Assembly: GCF_003265705.1 (NCBI RefSeq)
Contig: NW_020312935.1
Location: 4,221,603-4,285,602 of the forward strand
Source of the DNA: Callorhinus ursinus
Taxonomy: Eukaryota > Chordata > Mammalia > Carnivora > Otariidae
DNA length: 64,000 nt
Direction: 5' to 3'
In this document: in pieces, positions 46,155 through 57,281 of the stretch
Numbering within the stretch: the first letter of the stretch is position 1
Layout: each line of letters starts with the position of its first letter
Notes under the pieces: generated by a model
Seen by the model: the letters and a program-made list of their open reading frames with translations, nothing else
What the model was told of the DNA's origin: nothing
The model's database searches: none
Program-made: the position numbers and the translations under genes

Positions 46155-46569
46155 GAGTGGTCGGGGGTGGGAGGGATGGGGTGGCTGGGTGATAGACATT
46201 GGGGAGGGTATGTGCTACGGTGAGCGCTGTGAATTGTATAAGACTTGAATCACAGATCTGTACTTCTGAAACAAATAATGCAACATATTTTAAGAAAAAA
46301 GAAAAAGAAGAAGATAGCAGGAGAGGAAGAATGAAGGGGAGTAAGTCAGAGGGGGAGACGAACCAGGAGAGATGATGGACTCTGAAAAACAAACTGAGGT
46401 TTCTAGAGGGGAGGAGGGTAGGGGGATGGGTTAGCCTAGTGATGGGTATTAAAGAGGGCACATTCTGCATGGAGCACTGGGTGTTATGAACAAACAATGA
46501 ATCATGGAACACTACACCAAAACAAATGATGTAATATATGGTGATTAACATAACAATAAAAAATTTAAA
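46155..46569 (+). mobile_element. Young L1 3' UTR, 5'-truncated (about 0.4 kb)
   Basis: Starts within the 3' UTR (gagtggtcgggggtgggagg) and ends gtgattaacataacaataaa plus A-tail. The flanks aaaaatagctg at 46,144-46,154 and 46,570-46,580 are identical. Confidence 0.97.
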
Positions 46570-46580
46570 AAAAATAGCTG

Positions 46581-46829
46581 CATTTAGTCCTGTGAGGGAC
46601 TATAGCACAAATTCTTAAAATTTAAATTGCTTACATTATTGAAACAAAGAATGTCAAGAAAAATGACTGTGTTTTTTAGCCACCAAACTCTAACATTTGT
46701 GCGTATTAGAGAAGCAGAGACACAGGCAGTTTCCTAATCTTGCATTTTGCAGTGGGATTGAGAGCTGCATGGCAGAGCCGAGGCCTCCAGCAGCCCTAAG
46801 GCTGTGAGTTGCCTCATCATTACCCCAGC
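46581..46829. other. No gene seen; unique sequence
   Basis: No repeat recognised. Confidence 0.45.
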
Positions 46830-46905
46830 TACTATGATAGGCAATTTATACATGTTATCTCATTTAATCTTAGCATGACACTAAATATTGGTCCAATGAG
46901 CCACT
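46830..46905 (-). mobile_element. MIR-like fragment
   Basis: 'ctactatgataggcaattta' and 'catgttatctcatttaatctt' fit the 3' part of MIR in reverse. Confidence 0.5.
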
Positions 46906-48929
46906 GGGTAAGTGTGTGACAAAAGACAGAATGCCTAGCAGTTCTATTCGTAGTCTATAAACATGTAATTATTCTTCCACAAAGATTAATTACTAGCTTA
47001 TTTCAAATACCCCAATCCACCTCACTCAGCAAATGAGCAACACCTGCTAAAATTAGTGTATAACACATAGAGTACCAGGATGTGACATTAAAAAAAAATT
47101 ATTTTGGCCACATAACCACCTTCAACGTTTTCAGTTTAAATAAAAGAGAATTATCCAACCAAGATGGACTACAAGCCACTCAAATTTATTACCAAGTAAA
47201 ACTGCAGAATCACTTTCAGAGGCGCATTAAGAAACTAAAGTCTTCTATGATTAAATATTCTTTTAAAAAAATCCCTCCCAGGATTAACATACTGCAACAT
47301 TTTCTATGTTGCAACACTAAGGAAATTAATATCTAAACGCTTGATCTTAGCTGTATTTAGAGGGGAGACCAGGGAGTTAATTTATTTTAAGAACCCAGAT
47401 CTAGATCCACACAATTCGACATTCACTTCTTCATTCAAAGGTCACTAAAATGCATACGTCAGACATCTGCTGCTTTCTTTTAAGAATGCTGAATTTTAAA
47501 CCCAGTAAGTCTAAATGTAGCTCTAATATAATCTACAAATGACCTTACTTAGTCTTTCTACATCCCATAAAAGTATATTAATTGTATAATTTTATTTAAG
47601 TTCCCAACTTGCTGTGATGTATTATCATATTAAAATTAACTCTGCAGGCTCTAATCATTTCACCTTCTGAGCCAAGTTACCAGGACAAATTTGATAAAAT
47701 TATAGTACCCCCTTGTGGTGTTACCTTCCACCCTACTAGGACATTTTGTAATATTACATTTTTTTTAAATCTTCTTCCACTAAGATCAGTGGATAACTAA
47801 CCTTTTCTAAATTCTAATAAAATCATGGGAAAATTAAAGGGGCCAATGTCAGATTGTGAAAAGAGATGAGACGGTATGGCATTTCACCACGAAGTAAGAA
47901 TATCTGGAGCCATGCATATTATTTTTAGTAAAAGGAAAACATTTTTAAGAAATATTTTCTATGGACTGACCCATGTAGCTAAATTTAAAGCACAAAACTC
48001 TGAAATTATTCACTCAATTTTAGTTTGCCTTGCAAGCAGATTCAAACAACCAAAGAGGGAGGGGGCAGAGAATGATGTTTTTGAATGGTAATCCAGTGTA
48101 ACTTCTGCACAAATCAGGAAGGAAAACGAAAACTGGTAAAATTTAAATGCAAAGATTTTCCCCTCATAATACATCCAACTTTCTTCTTAGATGCAATTTA
48201 ACTGTGTATTATTGTCAGTGCTTCCAAACACTCTCTTTTAATTTTATTAAAGTTTATATCATTTAGCAAGATGAGTAAGACCTTTAGGCATGTACTTAGA
48301 TAAAAAAACTTTTTCTAACATCATTTTATTTTTCCTGTTTTTACTTGCTTTCCTACCCTTCCCCCCCAAAATCCCTTACTCTCATCTACTGATTTCCTAA
48401 TTAACTTTCATCTTATTCTAGAATGGGCTTTTAAGGAATCATGGAATGAATGAATGAATGAATGAACGAGGGAGAGAGAGATAAGACTACCCACAATATT
48501 TGGGCAAGCCCCAGAATAACTTCACTTAGGTGGGAGGAACTAATAAGCAATTCTGTGATCTCACTAGAAGAAAGAGGAAAAGAACTCACCTATGAGTTAA
48601 TACATTTAGATCCACTGTCAACAAAATGGCAATTTCATATTCATAGAATGTCCAAGTACCCTACTAAGTAACTAAGAATAAACCAGTATGTTTCTCAGAT
48701 TAGTTCCACTTTGAGTTCAGCAGTGAAGCAGTTTTACTCTGGTTCAAGCCAGTAAGCAATTCTAACTGATTTACAATGAAAATATCAAGAAGCTTTGTTT
48801 CAATTTAGTTCAGGTTCAGGTTCAATAAAATAACAGTTCTGGTGCCGTTCTGGAAATGTGGAAACATATTTACTCGTTTCTGATTCACATTCCATTGGCT
48901 TCCTGATTATAATTTAAAATAAAGAACAT
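46906..48929. other. No gene seen; unique sequence with a (TGAA)n run
   Basis: (TGAA/GAAT)n of about six units at 48,443-48,466, followed by a short AG run. No supported frame. Confidence 0.5.
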
Positions 48930-49130
48930 TGGATTGTACTCATTTAGGTATTCAGGCAACATTTTTTAAGTCCTTACTATGTTTAAGGGATTGTTTGGAT
49001 GTTGGAATACAAAAATGAATACAGCAAAATTCCTGCCTTAAAGAATAACCATAGCCTAGCTAGGAAACAGTCAAGTGAAAAGGTGTAGTGACATGGAGGA
49101 AAATGCATTATCTTAAGAGCTATAATAAGA
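48930..49130 (-). mobile_element. L2 LINE 3' end remnant
   Basis: 'aggtattcaggcaacatttt', 'agtccttactatgtttaagg' and 'gcaaaattcctgccttaaag' follow reverse L2 order. Confidence 0.6.
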
Positions 49131-49904
49131 ATTTCTTAAAGGGTACCTCACTTTGGTTTGGAAAATGTCTTGATGAGCCCCTAAGAGTATGGGTCTACCA
49201 AAGGGCAACCTAAAATAACCACAAATGGTCACTAAACCTCCTTCTAAAGTCAGCAGGTCCTGTTTTCCCTCTTCTGGGCTGAGCCCCAATATATAGTTGA
49301 GGGACTAAATAGCAAGCTGTATAATATAGTTGAGGGACTAAATAGCAAGCTGAATTGTTATGCATAAAAGAAAACAGCAACTGAGGGTCACAAGGATGCA
49401 GACAGATGTGCAAGGGAGAGGACAGAAGTGACACAGGGCCATGACACACAACCCCAGGGAGAACCACGCATATTATATCCTATGTGAATGGCACTGTACA
49501 AGCCAACAACCTGGCAGAGGGACTGGGCTGTGCTGGGCAGTAAAAGAATCTGCAAGGGCCAAGAAGAAATTTGAGCCAAGAGCAGAAAAGTCTAGAAGGG
49601 ATTTTGGTAGTTATTTGCCTTGGAGTAGGACATAAACCCTTTTTCAACCTCCCCTCCAAAATCAACTTTTCTCTTAAAACTTTTATAAAGTGAACTTGAA
49701 TTTTTACTATTGGTTTTTGTTTCCATATAGTAGGTGATGGTGGCAGTTATCATTTGGGGTTTTGTTGTGGGGATGGCCTTTAGTTGGTGAGCCCAACACA
49801 GTGCTTGACCTTGCATCCTCATGGGCCCAGGGCATACAACGATCATGATGATGCTGGACCCGAAGGACAAGAGAAAAGTTGATATCTGAGTTACACAAAG
49901 TTGT
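49131..49904. other. No gene seen; unique sequence with a short tandem duplication
   Basis: Contains the 33-bp duplication at 49,291-49,352. The minus-strand frames (60-92 codons) have no support. Confidence 0.45.
49291..49352. repeat. 33-bp period tandem duplication, 29 bp identical
   Basis: Copies at 49,291-49,319 and 49,324-49,352 share atatagttgagggactaaat followed by agcaagctg, without mismatch. Confidence 0.95.
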
Positions 49905-50047
49905 AATTTAAAAAGTAATAAAAGCTAAAACAGAGGTGCAGTGAGAGAACAGAGAAGGAAGCACCTGCTTTGCCTCAGGGAAACAGAAGCATCATGGAGA
50001 AAGTGACTTTTGAACTGAGTCATGAAAGATGAGGAGACTCATCGACA
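49905..50047 (-). mobile_element. L2-like fragment
   Basis: 'gaaggaagcacctgctttgc' and 'gacttttgaactgagtcatg', then 'aaagatgaggag', fit the reverse L2 3' UTR. It is cut on the right by the LTR-like element. Confidence 0.5.
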
Positions 50048-50462
50048 TGGACTGAACTGTGTTTTCCAAAAAATCTTTCAAAATATGAGTCCCCAGAATC
50101 TAACCCCCAGGATCTCAGAATGTGACTGTATTTGGGCCTGAGGTTTTTAAAGAGGTGATTAAGTTAAAATGAGGCTGTTAAAGTGGAACCTGATCCAATG
50201 TGACTGGTGTCCTTATAAGAAAAGGAAATTTGGACACACCTTTTAAGAGATACCAGAACTGTTCGCATACACAGTTAAGAATACAGTGAGGACACAGTGA
50301 GACATGGCTATCTGCAGGCCAAGGAGAGGGTCCTCAAAAGAAACCAAGCTTGCTGATACCTTGATCTTGGACTTCTAGCTTCCAGAACTGTGAGAAAATT
50401 AATTTCTGTTGTTTAGGCCGCTCTATAGCATTTTGTTAAGGTAGCTATAGCAAATTAATACA
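50048..50462 (+). mobile_element. Ancient LTR-like repeat (MaLR/MLT1-like solo LTR?)
   Basis: Starts TGGACTGAACTGTGTTTTCC and ends AATACA. Internal landmarks are 'gaatctaacccccaggatc', 'ccaatgtgactggtgtcctt', 'accttgatcttggacttct' and 'ccagaactgtgagaaaatta'. TG...CA ends and a near-AATAAA site 3' of the middle fit a solo LTR. The family assignment is tentative and there is no internal viral coding sequence. Confidence 0.55.
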
Positions 50463-50615
50463 GATGTGGAACTGACCTACCTCATTTTGTAGACTGAACC
50501 GGAGCCAAACCACAGATCCATGAGCAAGAAATAATGTTTATGGCTGTAAACCACTGACATCTCAGGATTGCTTGTTATGCATTATTACTGCAGCAAAAAC
50601 TGACCAATACACTTA
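50463..50615 (+). mobile_element. Second LTR-like 3' end fragment
   Basis: 'gagcaagaaataatgtttat', 'ggctgtaaaccactgacatc' and 'gcattattactgcagcaaaa', then 'ctgaccaatacac', resemble another old LTR 3' end. It directly abuts the preceding one. Confidence 0.4.
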
Positions 50616-50869
50616 CATTTCCTAATTGACAATCATTTAGCTTCTGAATATGCTGTGAAGTGCTACTGCCAAATAACATCATGTGCTATTGGTTTGAAAC
50701 GGTCAATAAAAGAGATAAACCAAAATAAAAAACATCAAAAATCTAAATGTACTTTATAATCTAAATACTAAATACTAACAGAGATAAATACTAAATCTGA
50801 CAGAGATAATTCCTTTCTCTTTATTTAGTCCGATTTTCCTTCTACTCGCTCTTAGAGGCCATTTCATGG

Positions 50870-51112
50870 AATCATTAAGATTATAAGATCTAGAATCAGA
50901 TTATCTAGGTTCAAACTCTTCTGGCTTTATCATCTGCTAGCTTTGCAGTCTTAGGCAAATTACTGAATTTCTCTGTATCTCAATTTTCCCATCTACAGAG
51001 TGAAAATATAATACTATCTACATAAGAGTTGCTGAGAAGATTAAATGCATGAATGAAAGAGCTTGAAGCAATGTCTTACACTTAGTACATTTTCAATCAT
51101 ATTTGCTGTATC
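50870..51112 (+). mobile_element. MIR SINE, nearly full length
   Basis: 'ctagaatcagattatctagg', 'ctttgcagtcttaggcaaat', 'tctcaattttcccatctac' and 'gctgagaagattaaatgcat' are in complete MIR order. Confidence 0.85.
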
Positions 51113-51119
51113 ATTTGTC

Positions 51120-51465
51120 TGACAACAATGGGGTTCCTCTGTCACCCTCTACCCGACTCCAAAATCTCTGTCATGCCCAAAACCCCCTTCCAGGGATCTA
51201 TCTGTCCCAAAACTTTCCTCTTTTCATTCTGGACATTCTCCCAAGGTGATCTTGTCAATTCCCATGACTTCTACTATACCTACTCAAATCTCTTTCTTTA
51301 TTTTAGACCTCTTTTTTAACTCCAAAATCACACTTTCTACTGCCTACAAGACATCTCCAGGCTTTACCTTCAAGACTCCTGGAGAAGCCCTACATTGGCT
51401 GGAGATGACCATCAGAGAGACTATGATCCCACTAAAGAAAAATGAGACAGAATTGAGTCCAAGGA
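51120..51465 (+). mobile_element. L2-like remnant, sense
   Basis: 'cttctactatacctactcaa', 'ctactgcctacaagacatct' and 'ccaggctttaccttcaagac' match the L2 ORF region (…CLLDISTW-type DNA) in sense orientation. Diverged. Confidence 0.55.
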
Positions 51466-51538
51466 AATATATTTAGGTCTCCTATAGCTCTATAAAGATA
51501 ATGTGTCTTAATTAGAACCCAAAGGCATGCTAAAGTCA

Positions 51539-51610
51539 CAATAATAATTATTATATTATTAATATATATTAAGTAATAATACATTATAATAATATATTAT
51601 AAATTATCTA
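51539..51610. repeat. AT-rich low-complexity tract
   Basis: Interleaved (TAA)n/(TTA)n and (TA)n text with local self-complementarity. Confidence 0.85.
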
Positions 51611-51629
51611 TTGAGATCCTTTCTATCCA

Positions 51630-51838
51630 AGTTCTTTTCTAAACATTTTATATATATTAATTTATTTAATCTGCATAGAATATCTGCACGGTAGGTACCA
51701 CTATTACCCCTTTTGGATAAATGAGGAAATCAAAGCACAAGAAGCTTATATAGCTTGTGTCATACTGTGGAAATGGTATAATCTGAAACCAAGCAGAAAG
51801 TCAGACTCTAGAGTCTACCATCTTAACCACTATATTTC
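51630..51838 (-). mobile_element. MIR SINE, reverse orientation
   Basis: 'ttaatctgcatagaatatct', 'ggtaggtaccactattaccc' and 'ggataaatgaggaaatcaa', then 'ctagagtctaccatcttaac' and 'cactatat'. Confidence 0.85.
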
Positions 51839-51904
51839 ACTTTCTCTCAGAACTAGGCCTTAAATAATTTCTCAGACACAAAAACAAGCACAACTGTTAT
51901 TATT

Positions 51905-52147
51905 TGTAATAGTAATGGCTAACATTTTGGGGACCAGATACTCTTTCAAGTGAAATGTTTTTCACACATTAATTGGTTTGATCCCTCAATAACCCTGTAA
52001 TGCAGGTCTTGGTATTGCACCCATTCTCCATGGGAGGAAACCAAGACCCAGAGAAAGATGAAGTAATTAACCCAGAGTTACATAGTAGTAAGTGGCAGAG
52101 ACAGGACTCCACCCTGCATCCAGCATCCATGATCTTAATGACTCTTG
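51905..52147 (-). mobile_element. MIR SINE, reverse orientation
   Basis: 'atccctcaataaccctgtaa', 'ccatgggaggaaaccaagac', 'taacccagagttacatagta' and 'gtaagtggcagagacaggac'. It is the second reverse MIR in tandem with the preceding one. Confidence 0.88.
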
Positions 52148-53239
52148 TCTCAAGAGAAGTGCACTAAACTGCCTCTTGAGTAACTTCTGGCATAACCTCT
52201 CCTGTGCCACACACCAGGATTGCAGATGCCACTGGAAGCCTTCCCAGTTTCAGTTCCCATGAGGCCCCACCTTTGGGGGCTGACACAGCCTCTCTCTTCA
52301 ACTCTCTCTGAGACTGCAGGAGTCTTGTCACTGATTCTCTCCATGCGGCTCTGCTCCATCCCCTCTACACCCAGCTTCCTCTTACTTGTGGTTTCAGTTC
52401 CAGCACAACTTTAGCTTTCATCTGACTTTGGCTTGCGCTGGTGCTGACTCAGGCCTCTACCCCACATGACCCTTTAGCTCAATGCCCTATAGATAACTGG
52501 CTACAGTTTCTGTCTCTGAGTCAGAATCCAGAGAGAGAAAATTGGATTGGTCACTGGCCAGCCAGTGGAACAGCTGACTTGGATGAGGTGTCCATCTCAA
52601 TTAGCTACACTGGATGGGAAGCTAGATTCATGTGGTGGGGGAAATCAGAAATATTCAGCTTAGAAAAAAGAAAACTTAAGAGAAAAAGGGTCTTAAACTA
52701 TGGACAAGCTATCACAGGAAGAGACTTTTTACCTCCTCACCAGCTTCTCTTTAGTGGTCAGAGTGGCAATCTCTGTATCACTGATGTGTTGAAGCAGACA
52801 CAATGAGGAAGGCTAGGAAAAGATTTCTGCCTGGGAAGGTATGGGCTTTAGGTGACCTCTAAGATCCCTATGAATTTGTGGAAAATTCAGGATTCATTGA
52901 AAAGGGTACCAAATGTACCTTAGATAAGCATTTTAAATGTTCTCCAAAATACCAGCTTTCAGATTGTCTCTTGAATTTTTTCCACCCCACCAGGAAGCTG
53001 CCCTTAGATGGCATGTGCAAAGGCACAACAGGCAGAGGGAAACACTGCACAGCAGAAAGAACTTCACGAATTCCACCCCTTCAATGGCACCTGTCACCCT
53101 AATGGCCATGAGTCCTCCCCTAATAAAATAAATAAAATTAAACTCCACCCACTAGAATTACAATTAAATGACTAGTTAACAGTTTCTGGACTCCTTGAAT
53201 GTCTCCTGTTATATGGACTCTATAATCACCTATGACTGA
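52148..53239. other. No gene seen; unique sequence
   Basis: Includes a 121-codon plus frame (52,441-52,806) that lacks splice or homology support. Confidence 0.45.
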
Positions 53240-53760
53240 ATTCTAATCACTGAAGAGGTACCTACTACCCGCCCTGCACAATAGCGTGAGGTGCTAGACC
53301 TGACCATATGCAGGATACAAAGATAAGAATCACACTGCCCCAACTTCCAGAGCCCACCATCCATGGAAGGAGGGAAACATATTTACCAATAACTTAATAA
53401 AGAATACACGGTGGAAGTAGGACAGGTGGAAGAGGGCAAGTTTATTCCACAGAAGTCTATGTAAGAATTTGGGAAACATTCTCTGAAGGTGATCTAAACT
53501 TTATAGAATGCACAGGAGTTGGTGTAAGAGTACTCCACATGGACAGCAGGAGCAAAGGCACACAGGACATTAGACAGTCAAGAGGCAAGATATTAGGTGG
53601 CATATGTGGAGAATAGCAAACAGTCCGGCAGGGCTAAAGGATGGGATGGGGGGAGAGGGAGAAGAGAAAGACAGGAGGAAAGACTACTGGGAAGAGCAGA
53701 AGATACATTTGAAAATGTCAGCTGGGAGACCTTGACTTAAAGATAATTCCAAATGAAAAA
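53240..53760 (-). mobile_element. L2 LINE remnant
   Basis: 'gaagaggtacctactacccg', 'gcgtgaggtgctagacctga', 'agcaggagcaaaggcacaca' and 'gggagaccttgacttaaag' follow reverse L2 order over about 500 bp. Confidence 0.6.
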
Positions 53761-55534
53761 TGTATCTATCATGATAATAATGAACTACAAGCCAATTGTA
53801 CTAACCATCCAAGTTAAAAAGTGCTAATGAGCAATGATGTGCCCAATATTTGATCTTAATAACAGACTCTTAAAGTCATCAAGGAAGACCCTTAAAAGAT
53901 CATATCCCTGCCTTCAAGAAATACCACACATAACTCTCAGGACAATGAAAATGGGATATCCAGGTAAAGGCAATAGGTTGAATAAACCTTTGCTTGGCCA
54001 GAAGCAATGCCCTTGCCTGCCAAAAATGCCTGCTCAAGTAACTTCACCAGTCCCACATGTGACCTGACCCTGAATAACGGTCTCTTTCGACACTCCCTTG
54101 CACAAGTAACGATAAAAATGCTGTGCCCATCAACTAGCACGTTTAATTCAGCAGCAGCACTTAAACCTACCTCTCATTTTCCTACCACTTTCCTGAAATT
54201 CCAGAGGACGGGGTTATTGTTAAACAGCAGCAAGCATTATTCTCACAGTGGTGCACATTAATAATAATTCAGTGCAGTGTCATGGAAGCCTGTAGGCTCT
54301 TAACTGAATTTATTTGAAAAATAAAGTTTGTTTTTTTTTTCCCTGAAGATCTTTACTTAAGTCAGCATGGAACTCTTGTAAAGACAACTACCAATAAGTC
54401 ACAACTACCCAAGGAGCAGTCTTGTTATTTTTTTAATTCACTGCTCACCATGACAACATAATAAACACACCTTTGGAGGCTCATACATGCCCAATTCTTG
54501 AAAATGTCATAGTTCCTCCTTCATGGTGCTCCCAGGCATAAACTTTAACTTATTTTTCTGATTCTCTGAAATTCTACTAAACACTGATTTTCAACCGCAA
54601 GCTACTACAAATAATTTTGTGGTATGTTAGCAACAGAAGCCTTATTTCATAATCCATTAATAATTACTAAGCTCTTTTTATTTAAAAAAAATAGTGAACC
54701 ATCAAGCCAATATGGTTTCAACATCTGTTTTTTCAATTTTGTTTGGAGTTCTCTTAGATGTTCCTGTATCCTTTCATAAATGACTAATAGGAAAGATACA
54801 AGACTAATAGGAAACACAACTTTATGCAACTTCGTTGCCGGTTGGTTTCAGTTAACAGCTGGTCTTTAAACTACCCAACATAAAAGCATACATTTTAGGG
54901 AAAAAATCTGACCCCAAAACTGCTTCATAAAATAAAGTATTTCATTTTTCAAAGCTTGAGGATTATTTGAGAGGCTATAGTACCAAAAAGTCCCTAGAGT
55001 TGTTTTTTTTTTTAAGAGAGAAAGTTAAAAGTTTCCACCTTTAAATATCAGAGACTAGAGATTTTACAATACAATAAGTGTCAGAAATAAAATGCAATTC
55101 CCTTCAAAGCCATATAAAAGAGTAAGCCTCTGTAAAAAGTTTTTCCTTCCAACAGTGAAGTGTGGACCTAAAATCATAGCAAATAATTATGATGGTCTTT
55201 CTGCAATGGTGCCCAGACATCCAAATTAGCCAAAGCTTCAGGCTTCCATATGCTCAGGTTAGTAACAATGCTTTCTCTGCTACCCAACAACTGATCCCTT
55301 TTGGTTAAGGAAATACTATACAAAAAGCACACTGTGAATTGTAGTGTTCAATTTCCCACCATCCTCCAGACAGATGTGGGCCCTTCCCAAATGTACAGAA
55401 TACAACATAAAGCACATAAAGAATGTGCCTTTATTCAAATGACTGCTTTTTTTTTTCCTGCTCTATCCAAAATCATCTAGACTGATAAATTTGTTTTGGG
55501 GGTGGGGGACAGATACCTTTACTCTGAGAAAATG
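53761..55534. other. No gene seen; unique sequence
   Basis: AT-rich, with a T-run near 54,328-54,340. Unsupported short frames only. Confidence 0.5.
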
Positions 55535-55747
55535 TTAGGTGGACTCAAGAAGAATGACTAATGGTCGGTATCTCTCAGAAAATAAAACACCATCTCTCAC
55601 TGGAAGCTTCTTGTTGGGCTCATCTCTCTCTATGAAGCCAGCCAGGTCCTCACATACCAGAGGTGGTTTGCTTTTTTTCCAACAGGGATAATGGGCTTTT
55701 CAGCACTTTTGCCAAATTACTGACAGAAGAACTTATTTCCCCTACCT
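55535..55747 (-). pseudogene. Coding-like fossil or terminal-exon-like segment, minus strand
   Basis: The minus frame ending at the TAA 55,537-55,535 is open for 54 codons, back to a TGA at 55,702-55,700. It reads like protein: LVCEDLAGFIERDEPNKKLP, then FSERYRPLVILLES. Upstream, a different frame reads GEISSSVSNLAKVLKSP, so a frameshift would join them. Just beyond that lies a pyrimidine-rich stretch ending CATAG (about 55,748-55,765, minus), which would suit a 3' splice site. It may be a retrocopy piece or a decayed exon. Parent not recognised. Confidence 0.4.
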
Positions 55748-55765
55748 ATGAAAAGAAACTGATAG

Positions 55766-56174
55766 TGACAGAAGCAAGAGAATAACTTTAACCACTATAT
55801 TACATGTTGCAAAGAACAGACGGATAAACAGAACTCCCACATAATTCCATTCTAAGTTTCTCAACAGCTAAAGGTTTGTAAGAATTGACCAATAAGTCAC
55901 AAAATCACCTGACCGGAATTTTTTTTTTCCTGGATTTTTCATGTCCTCTGCCTTACTACTGTCTTTTGAAAAATATTATTTTTCACTAATACACGAATAA
56001 GGAGCTTAGATAGTGATTGCATAACTGGAAAATGCCAGGAGATTTTACTTGAATTCCTTGTCTTTTCCAGAGCCTAAATTACATAACTTGCTCTGTTAGG
56101 AGTAACATTCATGATTTAATATTTGTGTTCATTTTCCCATAAGTATAAACACTACCACTGTCTCTGGTTCCAAA
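55766..56174. other. No gene seen; unique sequence
   Basis: No repeat recognised. Confidence 0.45.
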
Positions 56175-56265
56175 TCATTGACCTTTTCCCCGGTAATGTT
56201 GGTACCCAACACACTGTCATGCCCAGGGAGTGCTTAATAAATACTATTGGATGATGGATGTACTC
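56175..56265 (+). mobile_element. L2 LINE 3' end
   Basis: 'cacactgtcatgcccagggag', 'gtgcttaataaatactattg' and gatgatgga form the sense L2 terminus. Confidence 0.8.
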
Positions 56266-57187
56266 ACTTATAAAATATTCAAAAATGCTCCTTTTTGTAA
56301 GTCTCCCAAACAGCAAAACTGTTGTAGCCTTTATGTCCAGCTTAGTTCAAACTCTGTGAATTCATTTCAAAAAGTCAAAACTGTGTAATCAATGCTAAGA
56401 GACAGCTTAAAAGTGTCTTTATGTATCACACCTGCTTGCCTAGAACGCAAAAGAGAAAAAGCATACTCGAATACCAAGTAAACTGAAAATATGTGTACCG
56501 GAACTGTCCTGCTTTTCAGCATCAAAATTCAGATGAAGTATTCTTTGATAAAACAAGACAACTGAGATTCAAAATCCAAATTTTTAGGCTCTTTACTAAA
56601 CAAACAAACCCCACAATATTAACATTCCCATCTACTTCCTTCTGGAAAGAAAGTACACACACACAAAGTATTGTTCAAAGTAAACTGAGAATTAGTACTA
56701 CAAATATGTTGGCAGCAAACTGCTGTGTGTCAAAAGTAAATAGGTAGCACCGTTCACAGCCAGGCATTCCAGGTGTATCCTCAGTGTTTTCATGTTAACA
56801 ATTTATCAGTGAGTGTAGATGAGGTGGTGCCAGGTTGCCACCAGAGAAGCCTGGCGTGCCCAAGTTTAGAGAACAGGGAGCAGAGAATGTGTCTTGGTTA
56901 TAGAACAAAAGAATTCGTTTTATCACTTGCCTTTACCGCTGGAGAAAATGGCTCCTGGTGTGCTGAACTCCATGATAAATGTGCCCCCTCTAGTTCTTTA
57001 TTGCCTCTGTAAATCACAGGACTGACAGCAGTTAATAAGAAAAGCTTTTGAGTGGTTTTGAAGTTTTGCTTTGTACAAATAAAGTCTCATATTAAAGATT
57101 TTGCTAGTCCTGAAGGTGTAGAAAAAGGAGCATGGGTAGAACTTCTATACTTTTAACTGTTTGTCTCCTTTTTTTTTTAATTCTCAG
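56266..57187. other. No repeat seen; sequence upstream of the exon candidate
   Basis: Ends in a branch-point-like ttttaact (57,151-57,158), a long pyrimidine tract and TTCTCAG (57,181-57,187). Earlier open frames (79-84 codons) are unsupported. Confidence 0.5.
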
Positions 57188-57279
57188 AACCAAAAGAAAG
57201 AAAACCTTTCAGACGTGCACAGTGGAAAAACAAAAGAAGATCATAGTCGAAATGGCTTCATATACTCACAGAGTTGCTG
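57188..57279 (+). CDS. Candidate internal exon (92 bp), gene not identified
   Basis: An A about 31 nt upstream sits in ttttaact. A T-rich tract and TTCTCAG precede the segment. It begins with a purine-rich, enhancer-like aaccaaaagaaagaaaacc and ends CTG/GTGAGT, a strong donor. Two of three frames are open through the whole exon. Frame 1 (phase 0 in) reads with KENLSDVHSGKTKEDHSRNG. Frame 2 contains TFQTCTVEKQKKIIVEMASY. The length (92) is not a multiple of three, so the next exon would have to fit. No other exon is evident in the window, which would make the rest intronic. It could be coding, untranslated, or a chance splice-site pair. Confidence 0.5.
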
Positions 57280-57281
57280 GT

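Noticed and set aside
45697..46248. 183-codon plus-strand open frame
   Set aside because: Runs through a CAN SINE, its poly(A) and the start of an L1 3' UTR.
51539..51610. AT-rich near-palindromic block, possible replication or matrix-attachment element
   Set aside because: Low complexity alone explains the self-complementarity; no further motif supports a function.
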